A DNA stretch of 64,000 bases from CAVRGQ01 sp963720785 (GCA_963720785.1 CAVRGQ010000008.1:930001-994000), one strand, 5' to 3'; shown: positions 27,193-36,398, numbered from the stretch's first letter. The notes: generated by a model not told the origin, from the sequence alone. Numbers and translations: made by a program.

Positions 27193-28202
27193 CAATCCCC
27201 CACTCGCCGTACGAACCCCATGCCGAAGCCGAAGGACGCGCTCGCGCCCACGAGCAGCACCTCGTCGGCGGCGTATTCACCTGCATCGTCGCGTACGAAG
27301 GTGTCGATGCCGACGATCATGTCGGTGCCGCCGAGGTGGCCGGTGTCGTGGCCGGTGACGATGGTGCGTCCCTCCATCCCCACCGACGTACTGGTCATGC
27401 CGATGATCGCAGGTGACGTCTGGTTGCTCACCATGCGGGTCGGTGCGAGCGGGAACCGCTCGCACAACGCATCGAACGCACGCCGGTAATTGGCGCGATA
27501 CGTGGAGGTGATGACGTCCTTGGGGCGGTCGCTCACGCGCCGGGCGAACGGGTTCGCGCCCTCGGGCGCGAGCGCCTCGCGCGTGCCGCCGTACGGGACG
27601 AGCACGTGCCCGTTGAGCTCCGCGGCCGACGCGAACTCTGCGCCCAGGAATTCCAACTCCGATGCGTACCCGCCTGCGCCCACGACGAGCGCGCCGGCAC
27701 TGTCGCCGTAGGCCCAGAGGTTGACCGTGCCGGGGTCGGTGTAGTCGATCGTCTGCGACCAGCGTTCGGCTGCGACCACCGCCGCGCACCCGCCGCCGTG
27801 CGCGGCGAGCCAGCCCTGCGCGAGGTCGAGCGCGGCGAGCGTGGCCACGCACCCGGCGGTGAGGTCGATCCCGAGGCAACGGTTCGACGCGCCGTTCGCG
27901 TGCATGATCTCGTTGGACACCGACCACGATGGCACGTAGTCGCGAGAGGAGCCGGTGTACAGCACGAGGCGCAGCGCGTCGGCCGGCACGTTCCCGTCCG
28001 CGAGCGCCGTGGCCAACGCGCGCGCGCCGAGCGTGCTCGGGTGCTCGTCGGGCGCGGCGTGGCAGGCGCGGTCCCAACCCTTGTAGCCGTCGACGTCCTC
28101 GGGCCGCGCACCATCGGCACGCGCGATCTCGCGCACGTCGACCGTTGGCGGCAGCTCCGCGCCGATCCCGAGGACGGCGAGCGGCACGGGCGCGTCAGCC
28201 AT
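27192..28202 (-). CDS. KAS III-like thiolase-superfamily protein with altered active site
   Basis: A 336-residue protein of the 3-oxoacyl-ACP synthase III fold. The nucleophilic cysteine is at 118 in DLTAGCVATLAALD. Where KAS III has HQAN, this protein has SNQTSP (Asn260). Where KAS III has GNTSAAS, it has GHDTGHLGG (His285). The His and Asn of the usual triad therefore appear exchanged or replaced. The glycine-rich C terminus GASASFGFGMGF is family-like. It may condense or hydrolyse acyl thioesters, or act otherwise. ATG at 28200-28202, nine bases after the selenoprotein stop. Confidence 0.75.
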   Translation of the reverse strand: MADAPVPLAVLGIGAELPPTVDVREIARADGARPEDVDGYKGWDRACHAAPDEHPSTLGARALATALADGNVPADALRLVLYTGSSRDYVPSWSVSNEIMHANGASNRCLGIDLTAGCVATLAALDLAQGWLAAHGGGCAAVVAAERWSQTIDYTDPGTVNLWAYGDSAGALVVGAGGYASELEFLGAEFASAAELNGHVLVPYGGTREALAPEGANPFARRVSDRPKDVITSTYRANYRRAFDALCERFPLAPTRMVSNQTSPAIIGMTSTSVGMEGRTIVTGHDTGHLGGTDMIVGIDTFVRDDAGEYAADEVLLVGASASFGFGMGFVRRVGD

Positions 28203-28211
28203 CGCTCACCG

Positions 28212-28748
28212 TCATTGCGGCTCCTCGCCCGCGAGCAGACGCTGCGCAGCCGCGGCGAGCTGCTGCGCGCGCGCCTCGACACCATCGGCGTCGAGGTTCT
28301 GCATCGGGTGGTCGAGCACGATGTACGGCAACGGTCGGTCGGTCTCCTGGAACTCGAGCATCTTCCCCACCACCGACCGGAACGGCTCGGTGAGCACCAC
28401 GATCGCGGCCACACCGAGCCGCTGCAACAACACGGAGTCGAGCGCACCGCCCGACGAGCAGCTACCTCAGTCGTGGACGCCGAGGAGCAGCAGACCGCGC
28501 TCCTGGGCGAGCATGCCGAGCGTCTGGTCGTCGACGGGGCTGCCCGCGAACTCCTTGCCGCGGATGTCCTCCTTCACGTCGATCCCCCGCTCACGCAGCA
28601 GTTGCCGTGTGCGCCGCAGGATCGCCATGGAGTTGGGCTTGCCGTTGTCGAACAACACAACCTGCGCGACCTCGGGCACCGTGCGCACCGTGAACGGACC
28701 GGTGCGCGGCCGCGGGATCGGGTTGACGAGCTCGTCGATCGTGTCCAT
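28212..28748 (-). CDS. UGSC-family selenoprotein (in-frame TGA read as selenocysteine)
   Basis: Reading through TGA at 28467-28469 joins two same-frame segments into one protein of 178 residues: LLLLGVHD-U-GSCSSGGALDSV. Sec would be residue 94. UGSC is a known bacterial selenoprotein family with cysteine homologues (CGSC), so the stop falls exactly on the family's redox residue. ATG at 28746-28748 has GAGG nine bases upstream; ATG at 28755 is an alternative. The redox pair U94/C97 suggests a thiol-disulfide or reductive role, but the reaction is unknown. It is coupled to the upstream gene (stop at 28760-28762) and precedes the KAS III-like gene by nine bases. Confidence 0.85.
28437..28455 (-). 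other. Candidate bacterial SECIS stem-loop downstream of the TGA
   Basis: On the minus strand, 12-30 bases after the TGA, GTCG pairs with CGAC around an internal loop, an inner GC/GC pair and an apical GGU. Bacterial SECIS elements place an apical G-U roughly 16-37 bases after the UGA, so the position fits, but the stem is short. Drawn by eye only. Confidence 0.3.
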
Positions 28749-28759
28749 GCGCCCCATCC

Positions 28760-29788
28760 TCAGTCGATGACCTTCGGCATCACGAAGTAGTTGCCCACCC
28801 ATCCCGGCACGATCGCACTGAATCTCCCACCGGGCGCGCCGCTCTCGAGGAAGTGGATCTGCTCCTCGTGGTCGAACGGCGACCGCAGCGTTCCCGGCAC
28901 GACCTTGCTCTTCTCGCGCGGCCCCGGCGGCATGCGCCCGAGCGCGGCGAGGTGATCGGTGGGCCGAAGGGTGTGTTCGAACAGGTAGCCCCGGGCCTCG
29001 TCACGCGTGAACGTGGCCGCGATGGTCTCGGCGTGCGCGGGGCCGACCACCACGATGCTCGACCCGAAGTGCCAGTAGTAGTTGGTGCACCCGTTGTGAC
29101 CGAGGCAGTCGGCGATGGTGTCGAGGATCTGCTCGGCCGTGTTGCCGTAGTGGTTGTTCACGCTGTTCGGGCCCTCGGCCGCCATGATCGACACGACCGA
29201 TGCCTCCGCCGGCAGCCCGAGCTGCGTGTGGAACGGGCCCCACTCGGTGTCGGGGTGCTCGGCCACGAGGAACGAGAGCCGACCGGGGTGGCCCATGGTG
29301 CCGTGGGTGGCCAGCACTCCCCCGCCGCGACCGCAGAAGTGCCGCACCATCTGGGCGTACCGGCCGATCGTGGCGTTGATCCTGCAATTGGCGCCGCCGA
29401 CCGCGTTGGCCTGGTGCTCGAACCCGAGCTCGGCGACGACCGGTCCGCTCACGATGACCATGACCGCGACCCCGCCGGTGGTGACCTCGACGCCGCTCAG
29501 GTTGAAGTCGGGGTCGACGAGCAACTCCGACAGCGGGCGCAGCACCCTGGCGTACTCGGGCTTGCAGCCCGCCATCACCGCCGCGGCGGCGAGGTGGTCG
29601 GCGGCGATCTCCAGCTGCTGCGCCTCGATCGTGCCGACGACCTCGGTGCCGTCGGCCCAGCCCATGGCGTCGCGCATCGGGTCGACGAGGGCGCGGTAGG
29701 GCGGCACGACGGGCAATCCGTCGGACCATCCGCTCTCGAAGCACTGCTCGATGTCGGCGAGCACGTCGCGATCCCCCGGCCGGTCCAC
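28760..29788 (-). CDS. Conserved protein of unknown function, partner of the UGSC selenoprotein
   Basis: A 342-residue soluble protein without signal peptide or membrane segment. Recognisable blocks are ESGWSDGLPVVPPYRALV near the N terminus, AGCKPEYARVLRPLSELL, GGANCRINATIGRYAQM, RHFCGRGGG and CLGHNGCTNYYWHFG, with several conserved-looking cysteines. I do not recognise the enzyme. GTG at 29786-29788 is chosen because a TATTCT -10 lies seven bases upstream, as in leaderless actinobacterial genes; an ATG at 29822-29824 would lie within the promoter/operator. Its stop is two bases before the earliest selenoprotein start, so the two are very probably functional partners. Confidence 0.7.
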   Translation of the reverse strand: MDRPGDRDVLADIEQCFESGWSDGLPVVPPYRALVDPMRDAMGWADGTEVVGTIEAQQLEIAADHLAAAAVMAGCKPEYARVLRPLSELLVDPDFNLSGVEVTTGGVAVMVIVSGPVVAELGFEHQANAVGGANCRINATIGRYAQMVRHFCGRGGGVLATHGTMGHPGRLSFLVAEHPDTEWGPFHTQLGLPAEASVVSIMAAEGPNSVNNHYGNTAEQILDTIADCLGHNGCTNYYWHFGSSIVVVGPAHAETIAATFTRDEARGYLFEHTLRPTDHLAALGRMPPGPREKSKVVPGTLRSPFDHEEQIHFLESGAPGGRFSAIVPGWVGNYFVMPKVID

Positions 29789-29794
29789 GGGGCC

Positions 29795-29824
29795 GAGAAT
29801 AGTCAGACATTTGCGGATTAACAT
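29795..29824. promoter_or_regulatory. Divergent leaderless promoters around a recurrent operator site
   Basis: GAGAATAGTC-A-GACATTTGC (29795-29814) matches the recurrent palindrome and shares GTCAGACATTTGCG with the site at 8466-8479. On the minus strand TATTCT (29801-29796) is seven bases before the GTG of the selenoprotein operon. On the plus strand TAACAT (29819-29824) is eight bases before the SDR ATG at 29833. Both genes would be transcribed from, or next to, their start codons. Confidence 0.55.
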
Positions 29825-29832
29825 CCACCGCC

Positions 29833-30696
29833 ATGTCCACGATGGAGGATCTCAGCGGTCGCGTCGCAGTCGTCACGGGCGGCGGTTCCGGTCTCGGCGC
29901 GGCCATGTGCCGCGAGTTTGCGTCGGCCGGCATGGCCGTCGCCGCCCTCGACATCGACGAGGCGAACGCGCAGGCCACCGCCGAGTCGCTCGCCCACGAG
30001 TTCGGTGTGCCGACCGTCGCCGCGCGCGTCGACGTGGGCGACACCGCGTCGGTGCACGCCGCTGCTGCATCGGTGCGCGCCGCGCTCGACGGGTGCGATG
30101 TGCTGTGCGCGAACGTCGGCGTGCAGCAGTTCGGCGCGATCGACCGCCTCACCGAGGACGACTGGCGCTGGGTGCTCGAGGTGAACGTGCTCGGCACCGT
30201 GCGCACCGTCGCCGCGTTCCTCCCGATGATCCGCGAGCGCGGCGACTCGAAGGACGCGGGCCTGCGCCGGGTGGTGCTCACCGCGTCGTCGGGCGCGCTG
30301 GTGCCCGGCGTGCGCCTCGCCGCGTACACCGCGAGCAAGGACGCGGTCATCGGCTACGGCGACACGCTGCGCCAGGAGCTGGCCGACGAGGGCATCGGCG
30401 TGATGGTCGTGTTCCCCGCCGGCATGAGCACGCGCCACCTCGAGAGCAGCAAGCTCGCCCGCCCCGACGAGATCGGCGAGTGGGTGATCGCGCCCGACGA
30501 CATCGACGCGATGATGTCGAGCCGCAAGATGGGCGAGGAGCACGTGGCCACCGCGGAGCACGCGGTACGCAACCTGCTCACCGATCTGGTCGCGAACGAG
30601 CCGTACCTGATCACGCACGGTGCGTACCGCGCGGAGTACCACGCCCGTCTCGCCGCGCTGGAAGCGGCGTTCGACCGAATGGAGCAGAGCCCGTGA
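29833..30696 (+). CDS. SDR family oxidoreductase
   Basis: A 287-residue SDR with TGGGSGLG at residues 15-22, ANVGVQQFG in the NNAG position (NNAG replaced by ANVG), the LTASSGA serine block and YTASK. The beta-2 strand ends AALDIDE, pointing to NAD(H). It opens a rightward operon with a SnoaL-like gene and a P450. ATG at 29833 appears leaderless. The stop shares GTGA with the next gene. Confidence 0.88.
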   Translation: MSTMEDLSGRVAVVTGGGSGLGAAMCREFASAGMAVAALDIDEANAQATAESLAHEFGVPTVAARVDVGDTASVHAAAASVRAALDGCDVLCANVGVQQFGAIDRLTEDDWRWVLEVNVLGTVRTVAAFLPMIRERGDSKDAGLRRVVLTASSGALVPGVRLAAYTASKDAVIGYGDTLRQELADEGIGVMVVFPAGMSTRHLESSKLARPDEIGEWVIAPDDIDAMMSSRKMGEEHVATAEHAVRNLLTDLVANEPYLITHGAYRAEYHARLAALEAAFDRMEQSP

Positions 30697-31149
30697 GCAA
30701 CACGCAGGCGGCCGACATCGAGGCCATCAAGAACCTCAAAGCCCGCTACTACCGGTCCATGGACACCAAGCAGTGGGACGGCTGGCGCGAGGTGTTCGCC
30801 GAGGACGGCTCCATCGACTGCACCGAGGAGGCCCCGCAGAACGGGATCATCGTCGGGCGCGACGAGTGCATCGCGTTCGTGTCGGGCCAGCTCGAGGGCG
30901 TGACCACCTGCCACCACGGTCACATGCCGGAGATCGAGCTCACGTCCGACACGACCGCCACGGGCATCTGGGCGATGGAGGACCACCTCTGGGTGCCGGA
31001 GGGCCACCCGCTCGGGTTCAAGCACATGCACGGCTACGGCCACTACCACGAGACCTACGTCAAGGTCGCCACCGAGAATTTCAGGGGGCGCCTGGTACAT
31101 CAAGACGCTGAAGCTGACGCGCCTGCGCATCGACGCCGAGATGTGGTGA
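30693..31149 (+). CDS. SnoaL-like/NTF2-fold protein (frameshift in a G5 run)
   Basis: About 151 residues of the SnoaL/NTF2-like fold (AIKNLKARYYRSMDTKQWDG, then TTCHHGHMPEIELTSDTTAT). A run of five G at 31084-31088 seems one too long. With four G the reading becomes FRGAWYIKTLKLTRLRIDAE and ends at TGA 31147-31149, 11 bases before the P450. GTG at 30693 overlaps the SDR stop. Members are small isomerases, cyclases or hydratases acting on steroid or polyketide rings; here it accompanies a P450, as does the intact copy at 44644-45135. Confidence 0.75.
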
Positions 31150-31160
31150 GAGGGAACGAC

Positions 31161-32396
31161 ATGGACTTCACCGTCGAGACTGCCGGCCGCGTGTTCACCG
31201 ACGCCGCCGCCTACGCGAACGAGCCGTACTGGCACGCGGCCACCGAGTACCTGCGCCGCGAGCACCCGGTGCCCTACGTCCAGGTCGAGGGCTTCCCCGC
31301 GTTCTGGGCGGCCACCCGCTACGACGACGTGATGGACATCGAGCGCAACGTGCACGGTTGGCTCGCCACCATGCGCCCCGCACTCGGCCCCGACTACGGC
31401 GGCGGTGAGCCCGAGGACACGCCCATCCGCACCCTCGTGCAGATGGACCCGCCCGACCACACGAAGTACCGCAAGATCAGTGCCGACTGGTTCAAGCCCG
31501 CGCGCATCGCCGAGTTGGGCGACCGCGCCGCACAGCTCGCGAAGCGTTCGGTCGACCACATGGCCGAGCTCGGCAACGAATGCGACTTCTTCCGCGACGT
31601 CGCGATGGACTTCCCGCTCTACATGATCCTGTCGCTGCTCGGGCTGCCCGAAGAGGACTTCCCGCGCATGCTCGAGCTCACGCAGGAGATGTTCGGCAGC
31701 AGCGACCCCGAGCTCCAGCGCCAGGGCGACGACGCGCACGACCCGATGGCCACGATGCTGGAGTTCTTCACGTACTTCCAGGGTCTCGTCGACGACCGGC
31801 GCGCCAACCCGCGCGACGACCTCGCGTCGGTGATCGCCAACGCGGAGATCGACGGCGAGCTCATCGGCCTGATGGAGGTGATCGGCTACTACGTGATCAT
31901 CGCCACCGCGGGGCACGACACCACGAGCTCCGCGATCGGCGGCGCGATGGCCGCACTGCTCGCCAACCCCGACCAGATGGACCTGCTGCGCAAGGACCCC
32001 GAGCTGATCGGCAGCGCCACCGAGGAGTTCTTCCGCTACGTGTCGCCGGTGAAGCAGTTCGTGCGCACCGCGAAGGAGGACCAGGTCGTCGGCGGGGTGA
32101 CCATCCCCGAGGGCGGGCGGGTGCTGCTGTCGTACCCGTCGGCGAACCGCGACGAGTCGGTGTTCCCCGACCCGCAGCGCTTCGACCTCACCCGCAACCC
32201 GAACAAGCAGATCGCGTTCGGGTTCGGCGCGCACTACTGCCTGGGCACCCACCTCGCCCGGCTCGAGACCCGTGCGTTCTACAACGAGTTGATGCCGCGC
32301 ATCGTCGACATCGAGCCCGCGGGCGAGGCCGAGTTCATGCACGCGCTGTTCGTGGGCGGCCCCAAGCACGTGCCGGTGAGGTACACGCTCCGCTGA
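31161..32396 (+). CDS. Cytochrome P450
   Basis: A 411-residue soluble bacterial P450. I-helix AGHDTT (250-255), K-helix EEFFR (288-292), and heme loop FGFGAHYCLG with the thiolate Cys360. The I-helix acid/alcohol pair (Asp-Thr-Thr) is intact, so normal oxygen activation is expected. The overall pattern recalls the CYP125/CYP142 group that hydroxylates sterol side chains (resemblance only). ATG at 31161 preceded by GAGAGGGAACGAC. No ferredoxin gene is adjacent. Confidence 0.9.
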   Translation: MDFTVETAGRVFTDAAAYANEPYWHAATEYLRREHPVPYVQVEGFPAFWAATRYDDVMDIERNVHGWLATMRPALGPDYGGGEPEDTPIRTLVQMDPPDHTKYRKISADWFKPARIAELGDRAAQLAKRSVDHMAELGNECDFFRDVAMDFPLYMILSLLGLPEEDFPRMLELTQEMFGSSDPELQRQGDDAHDPMATMLEFFTYFQGLVDDRRANPRDDLASVIANAEIDGELIGLMEVIGYYVIIATAGHDTTSSAIGGAMAALLANPDQMDLLRKDPELIGSATEEFFRYVSPVKQFVRTAKEDQVVGGVTIPEGGRVLLSYPSANRDESVFPDPQRFDLTRNPNKQIAFGFGAHYCLGTHLARLETRAFYNELMPRIVDIEPAGEAEFMHALFVGGPKHVPVRYTLR

Positions 32397-32424
32397 GCCC
32401 GCGCAGCGGACATCTGGGCTGCGG

Positions 32425-32437
32425 TAGCTTCCCGCCC
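32425..32437 (+). promoter_or_regulatory. Putative leaderless promoter -10 of the acyl-CoA ligase
   Basis: TAGCTT (32425-32430) fits the actinobacterial TANNNT -10 element and lies seven bases before the ATG at 32438. There is no Shine-Dalgarno sequence in the gap, so the mRNA may begin at the start codon. Confidence 0.4.
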
Positions 32438-34003
32438 ATGGTGTTCACGGGGGGACCGGCGCCCGCACTGCCGCCGACGTACTGGGCCCAGATCGAGGAG
32501 ACGGCGGCGCGCATCCCCGACTTCGTGCTCATGGAGGACGAGCACGGGCGCTCGCTCACCACCACGGAGTACCGCGACGAGTGCGCCCGGGTGGCGGCCG
32601 GGCTCCTGGCGGCTGGCGTCGAACCCGGCATGGTCGTGAGCTGGATGCTGCCGACGTCGATCGACACGCTCGTCGTGATGGGCGCGCTGTCGCGCCTCGG
32701 CGTGGTGCAGAACCCGGTCATCACGATGCTGCGCGACCGTGAGGTGCGCTACATCACCAACGAGGCCCGCACCGAGGTCTTCCTGCACCGCAGCGCATTC
32801 CGGGGCACCGACTTCACCGCGTTGGTCGCGCCGATCGCCGAAGAGCTCGGGTTCCGCACGCTGGTGCTCGACACGCTGCCCACCGGCGACCCGGCCACGT
32901 TGCCGCCGGCGCCGGTCGACGAACAACTCGGCGCGCAGCGCCGGATGCTCTATTACACCTCCGGTTCCACCGCCGACCCGAAGGGCGTGTGGCACTCCGA
33001 ACGCAGCGCGATGGCCGGCGGCAACGCGTTCGTGGGCGCGATGCGGCCCGACGGCAACGACGTGTACCCGATCGTGTTCCCCGTCGCGCACATCGGCGGC
33101 ATCGGCATGACCACCGCCGCGTTGCGTGGCCCGTACCGCCAGATCATCGTGGAGGCCTGGGATCCGCAGCGCACGCCGCTCCTCGCCGCGGAGCGCGGCG
33201 CCACGTTGCTCGGCACCGCACTCCCCTTCTTCCGCGCGTTCATGGACGCCCAGCTCGCCCACGGCGACGAGCCGCTCTACCCGAAGCTGCGCGCCTGCGT
33301 GTCGGGTGGCGCGCCGAAGCCCGACGGCCTCCACGAAGAGGTGAAGGCCGTGCTCGGCGGCGTCGGCGTGCTCGGTGGGTGGGGCCTCACCGAGTTCCCG
33401 GGCGCGACCTCGGCCGGCCCCTTCGACCCCGAGGAGATGATGGCCGTCACCGAGGGTCCGCTCGGCCCCGGGGTCGAGATGAAGGTCGTCGCGAGCGACG
33501 GTCACGAGTGCAGCGAACTCGAGGAGGGCGAACTGCGCCTGCGCGGCCCGCAGCAGTTCCTCGGCTATGCGAACGCCGCGCTCGACGCCGACGCGTTCGA
33601 CGCCGATGGCTGGGTGCGCAGCGGCGACCTCGGTGTGGTGCAGCCCGGCGGGTACGTGCAGATCACCGGCCGGTTGAAGGACATCATCATCCGCAACGCG
33701 GAGAACATCTCGGCAACCGAGATCGAGGACTGTCTCTTCCTGCACCCCGCGATCGCCGACGTCGCCGTGATCGGCATCCCCGACCCGCGCACCGTCGAGC
33801 GCGCGGTGGCCGTGGTGCAGCTCGCACCGGGCCACGACTCGCTCACCCTCGACGACCTCGCGCAGCACTGCCTCGGCGCGGGCCTGGCGAAGTGGAAGAT
33901 CCCCGAGCAGCTCGAGCTGGTCGACGCGATCCCCCGCAACGGCATGGGCAAGATCGAGAAGCCCGCGCTGCGCAAGCGGTACACGCCGGGCCGACCGGCC
34001 TGA
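32438..34003 (+). CDS. AMP-dependent acyl-CoA synthetase/ligase
   Basis: A 521-residue ANL ligase with the P-loop YYTSGSTADPKGVW, LGGWGLTEFPG as the adenine-binding block, WVRSGDLGVVQPGG at the hinge and a C-terminal lysine in NGMGKIEKPALRKR. It forms acyl-CoA thioesters; substrate unknown. ATG at 32438 is probably leaderless. It follows the P450, consistent with CoA activation of an oxidised product, and precedes the double CoA-transferase. Confidence 0.9.
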   Translation: MVFTGGPAPALPPTYWAQIEETAARIPDFVLMEDEHGRSLTTTEYRDECARVAAGLLAAGVEPGMVVSWMLPTSIDTLVVMGALSRLGVVQNPVITMLRDREVRYITNEARTEVFLHRSAFRGTDFTALVAPIAEELGFRTLVLDTLPTGDPATLPPAPVDEQLGAQRRMLYYTSGSTADPKGVWHSERSAMAGGNAFVGAMRPDGNDVYPIVFPVAHIGGIGMTTAALRGPYRQIIVEAWDPQRTPLLAAERGATLLGTALPFFRAFMDAQLAHGDEPLYPKLRACVSGGAPKPDGLHEEVKAVLGGVGVLGGWGLTEFPGATSAGPFDPEEMMAVTEGPLGPGVEMKVVASDGHECSELEEGELRLRGPQQFLGYANAALDADAFDADGWVRSGDLGVVQPGGYVQITGRLKDIIIRNAENISATEIEDCLFLHPAIADVAVIGIPDPRTVERAVAVVQLAPGHDSLTLDDLAQHCLGAGLAKWKIPEQLELVDAIPRNGMGKIEKPALRKRYTPGRPA

Positions 34004-34043
34004 CCGGCGACCCGGCCCACCTGACCCGCCGCGGCACCTGCTG

Positions 34044-34055
34044 TAGGTTGCGGCC
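34044..34055 (+). promoter_or_regulatory. Putative leaderless promoter -10 of the double CoA-transferase
   Basis: TAGGTT (34044-34049) lies six bases before the GTG start at 34056 and no ribosome-binding site is visible. The arrangement matches those at 32425 and 43379. Confidence 0.4.
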
Positions 34056-36393
34056 GTGGCAGCCCCCGGACCGCTCTCCTGGCTGAAGGTCGTCGACCTC
34101 ACCGATCTCCGCGGCGCGCTGTGCGCCCGGATCCTCGCCGACCTCGGCGCCGACGTGGTGCGGGTGGAGCGCGCCGGGACGGGCACGGATTCGCTCGCCC
34201 ACCGGTACCGCAACGCGAACAAGCGAGGCGTCGAGCTCGACGTCACCGACCCCGCCGGCCGCGCCCGCCTCGACGAGCTGCTCGCCGGCGCCGACGTGCT
34301 GGTGGAGAACCTCGATGACCCGTCGTGCGACGCCGCGAACCTGCACAACGACGTGCTCGCCGCCGCGCACCCGCACCTCGTGCAGGTCGTGCTCGCCGAC
34401 CTCGGGATGAGCGGACCACGCGCGTCGTGGCACCTCGAAGCCCTGCCCGCGCTCGCGGCGTCGGGCGCGCTGTGGGCGTCGGGATTCCCGCAGCTGCCGC
34501 CGTGCAACGCGCCCGGCCATCTCGCCCACGACTGCGCGGCGGTGTACGGCGCGATCGGCGCGGTCGCCGGCGTGCTCGACCGCGAGCGGCACGGCGACGG
34601 CCGCGGTCAGGTCGTCGAGGTGAGCGTGCAGGAGGCCACGCTCGCGGCCACCATCCCGTGGTCGATCGCGATGCAGGACTACGCCGCGCCCGGCTCGTAC
34701 CTCCCGGTCGACGGCCGGCGCAACGCCGAGGGCGCGTACTGGGTGCTGCCCGCGTCCGACGGCTGGGTGCGGGTGGTCGTCGGCTCGCCGAAGCAGTGGG
34801 CGGGGTTCAAGAAGCTGATGCGCGACCCCGAGGTGTTCGAGGCGGAGGAGTGGACCAATCCACGTTTCCGGCTGGAGAACGCCGACGTGATCCGCATGGT
34901 CTCCGAGGACCGGCTCACCGACCGCACCCGGGCCGAGCTCTTCGCAGAGGCGCTCGGGTACGGCGCGACGGTGGGCGTGCTGCACCAGCCGAGTGAGTTC
35001 GTCGCCCACGCGCAGGTGCGCACGCGTGAGGCATTCGTCGACACCGGCTTCCCGGGAGTGGAGGGCCTGCCGTTCGCGGCGTCACCGATCCGCCTGGCCC
35101 GCACCCCCACGTCGATCCGCGTGCCCGCGCACGTGCGGGACGACGCGGCCTTCGCGCCCGTCGCTTCGCCCGCAGGCTCACCGCTCGGCGCCGGGAAGGA
35201 GCTCCTGCTCGACGGCGTGCGCGTCGTCGAGTTCGGCGTCGCCGCGGTGGTGCCCGAGCTGTGCGCGGTGCTCTCCGAGCTCGGTGCCGACGTGATCAAG
35301 ATCGAGTCGATGGCCAACCCCGACGTGTTGCGCATGGGCACGGGACGCGTCGAGCTGGTGAACCAGAGCTTCACCTTCAACGACGAGTGCCGCGGTCGGC
35401 GCAGCGTGCTGCTCGACCTCACCACCGAGCGCGGGCGCGAACTCGCGCTCGCGCTGTGCGCGTCGGCCGACGTCGTCGCCGAGAACCAGCGCGGCGGCGC
35501 GCTCGACCGGCGCGGCCTCGGCTACGACGACGTGCGCGCGCGCAACCCGCGGGTGATCTACGCGTCGTCGCAGGGCTACGGGAGGGGTGGCCCGTTCGGC
35601 GAGATGCCCGCGTACGGACCACTGAACGCCGGGTTCAGCGGTGTGCACATGCTGTGGAACCACCCCGACGCGCCCTATCCGTGCGGCACGTCGATGAACC
35701 ACCCCGATCACATCGCGGGTCGGCTCCTGGCCGTCGGCGTACTCGCCGCGCTGCGCGAGCGCGAGGCGAGCGGCGAGGGCCAGCTCCTCGAACTGGCGCA
35801 GACCGAGGCCGCCGCCTACCTGATCGGCGAGAAGTACCTGGAAGCCGCGCGCGACGGCGCCGACCCGGCGCCCCTCGGCAACGCCCACCCGTCGGCCGCG
35901 CCGCACGGCGTGTATCCGTCGGCGGGTGACGACCAGTGGGTCGCGATCGCGGTGATGGATGACGCCGCATGGGCTCGCCTGTGCGCGGTCGTCGGCTGGA
36001 ACGCCGATCCTTCACTCGCGCACGCGCCCGTGCGCGTCGCTGCCCGCGCCACGTTGGACGCGCGGCTCGCCGAGTGGACGGGCACCCGCACCAAGGAGGC
36101 CGGGGCCGAGGAGTTGCAGGCCCACGGCGTGTCCGCGATGCCGGTCATGGGCCCGCTCGACCACCATGCCGACGAGCACCTGCGCGGCACGCGGCGCGAT
36201 CGTCACCCTGCACCACGCGCTCGGTGGCGACGAGCGCCACATCGGCAACCCGATCCGGATGTCACGCCTGGCGCAACGCCGAGCCGAGGCTGCGCCGCTG
36301 ATGGGCGAGCACACCGAGGAAGTCCTCGGCGAGGTGCTCGGCCTCACGGCCGACGAGGTCGCGCACCTCCGCGAGTCCGGCGTCTGCCGCTGA
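34056..36393 (+). CDS. Tandem (two-domain) family III CoA-transferase (frameshift near C terminus)
   Basis: About 778 residues containing two CaiB/BaiF-type CoA-transferase domains. The first (about 1-375) has ILADLGADVVRVE and candidate catalytic Asp159 in HLAHDCAAVYGAIG. The second (about 384-778) begins LLLDGVRVVEFGVAAVV, with LSELGADVIKIES and candidate Asp in NHPDHIAGRLLAVG. Such fused enzymes transfer CoA between acids or isomerise acyl-CoAs. Near 36183-36190 one extra base seems present; removing it gives HLRARGAIVTLHHALGG and ends at TGA 36391-36393, just before a terminator hairpin. GTG start. Confidence 0.82.
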
Positions 36394-36398
36394 GCCCC

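Noticed and set aside
28467..28469. Nonsense mutation or two separate small genes
   Set aside because: The stop falls exactly on the Sec residue of the UGSC motif, both sides are in one frame, and neither half alone is a complete domain.
29822..29824. ATG as the start of the selenoprotein-operon first gene
   Set aside because: It would place the operator and TATTCT element inside the coding sequence; GTG at 29786-29788 follows a -10 at leaderless spacing.
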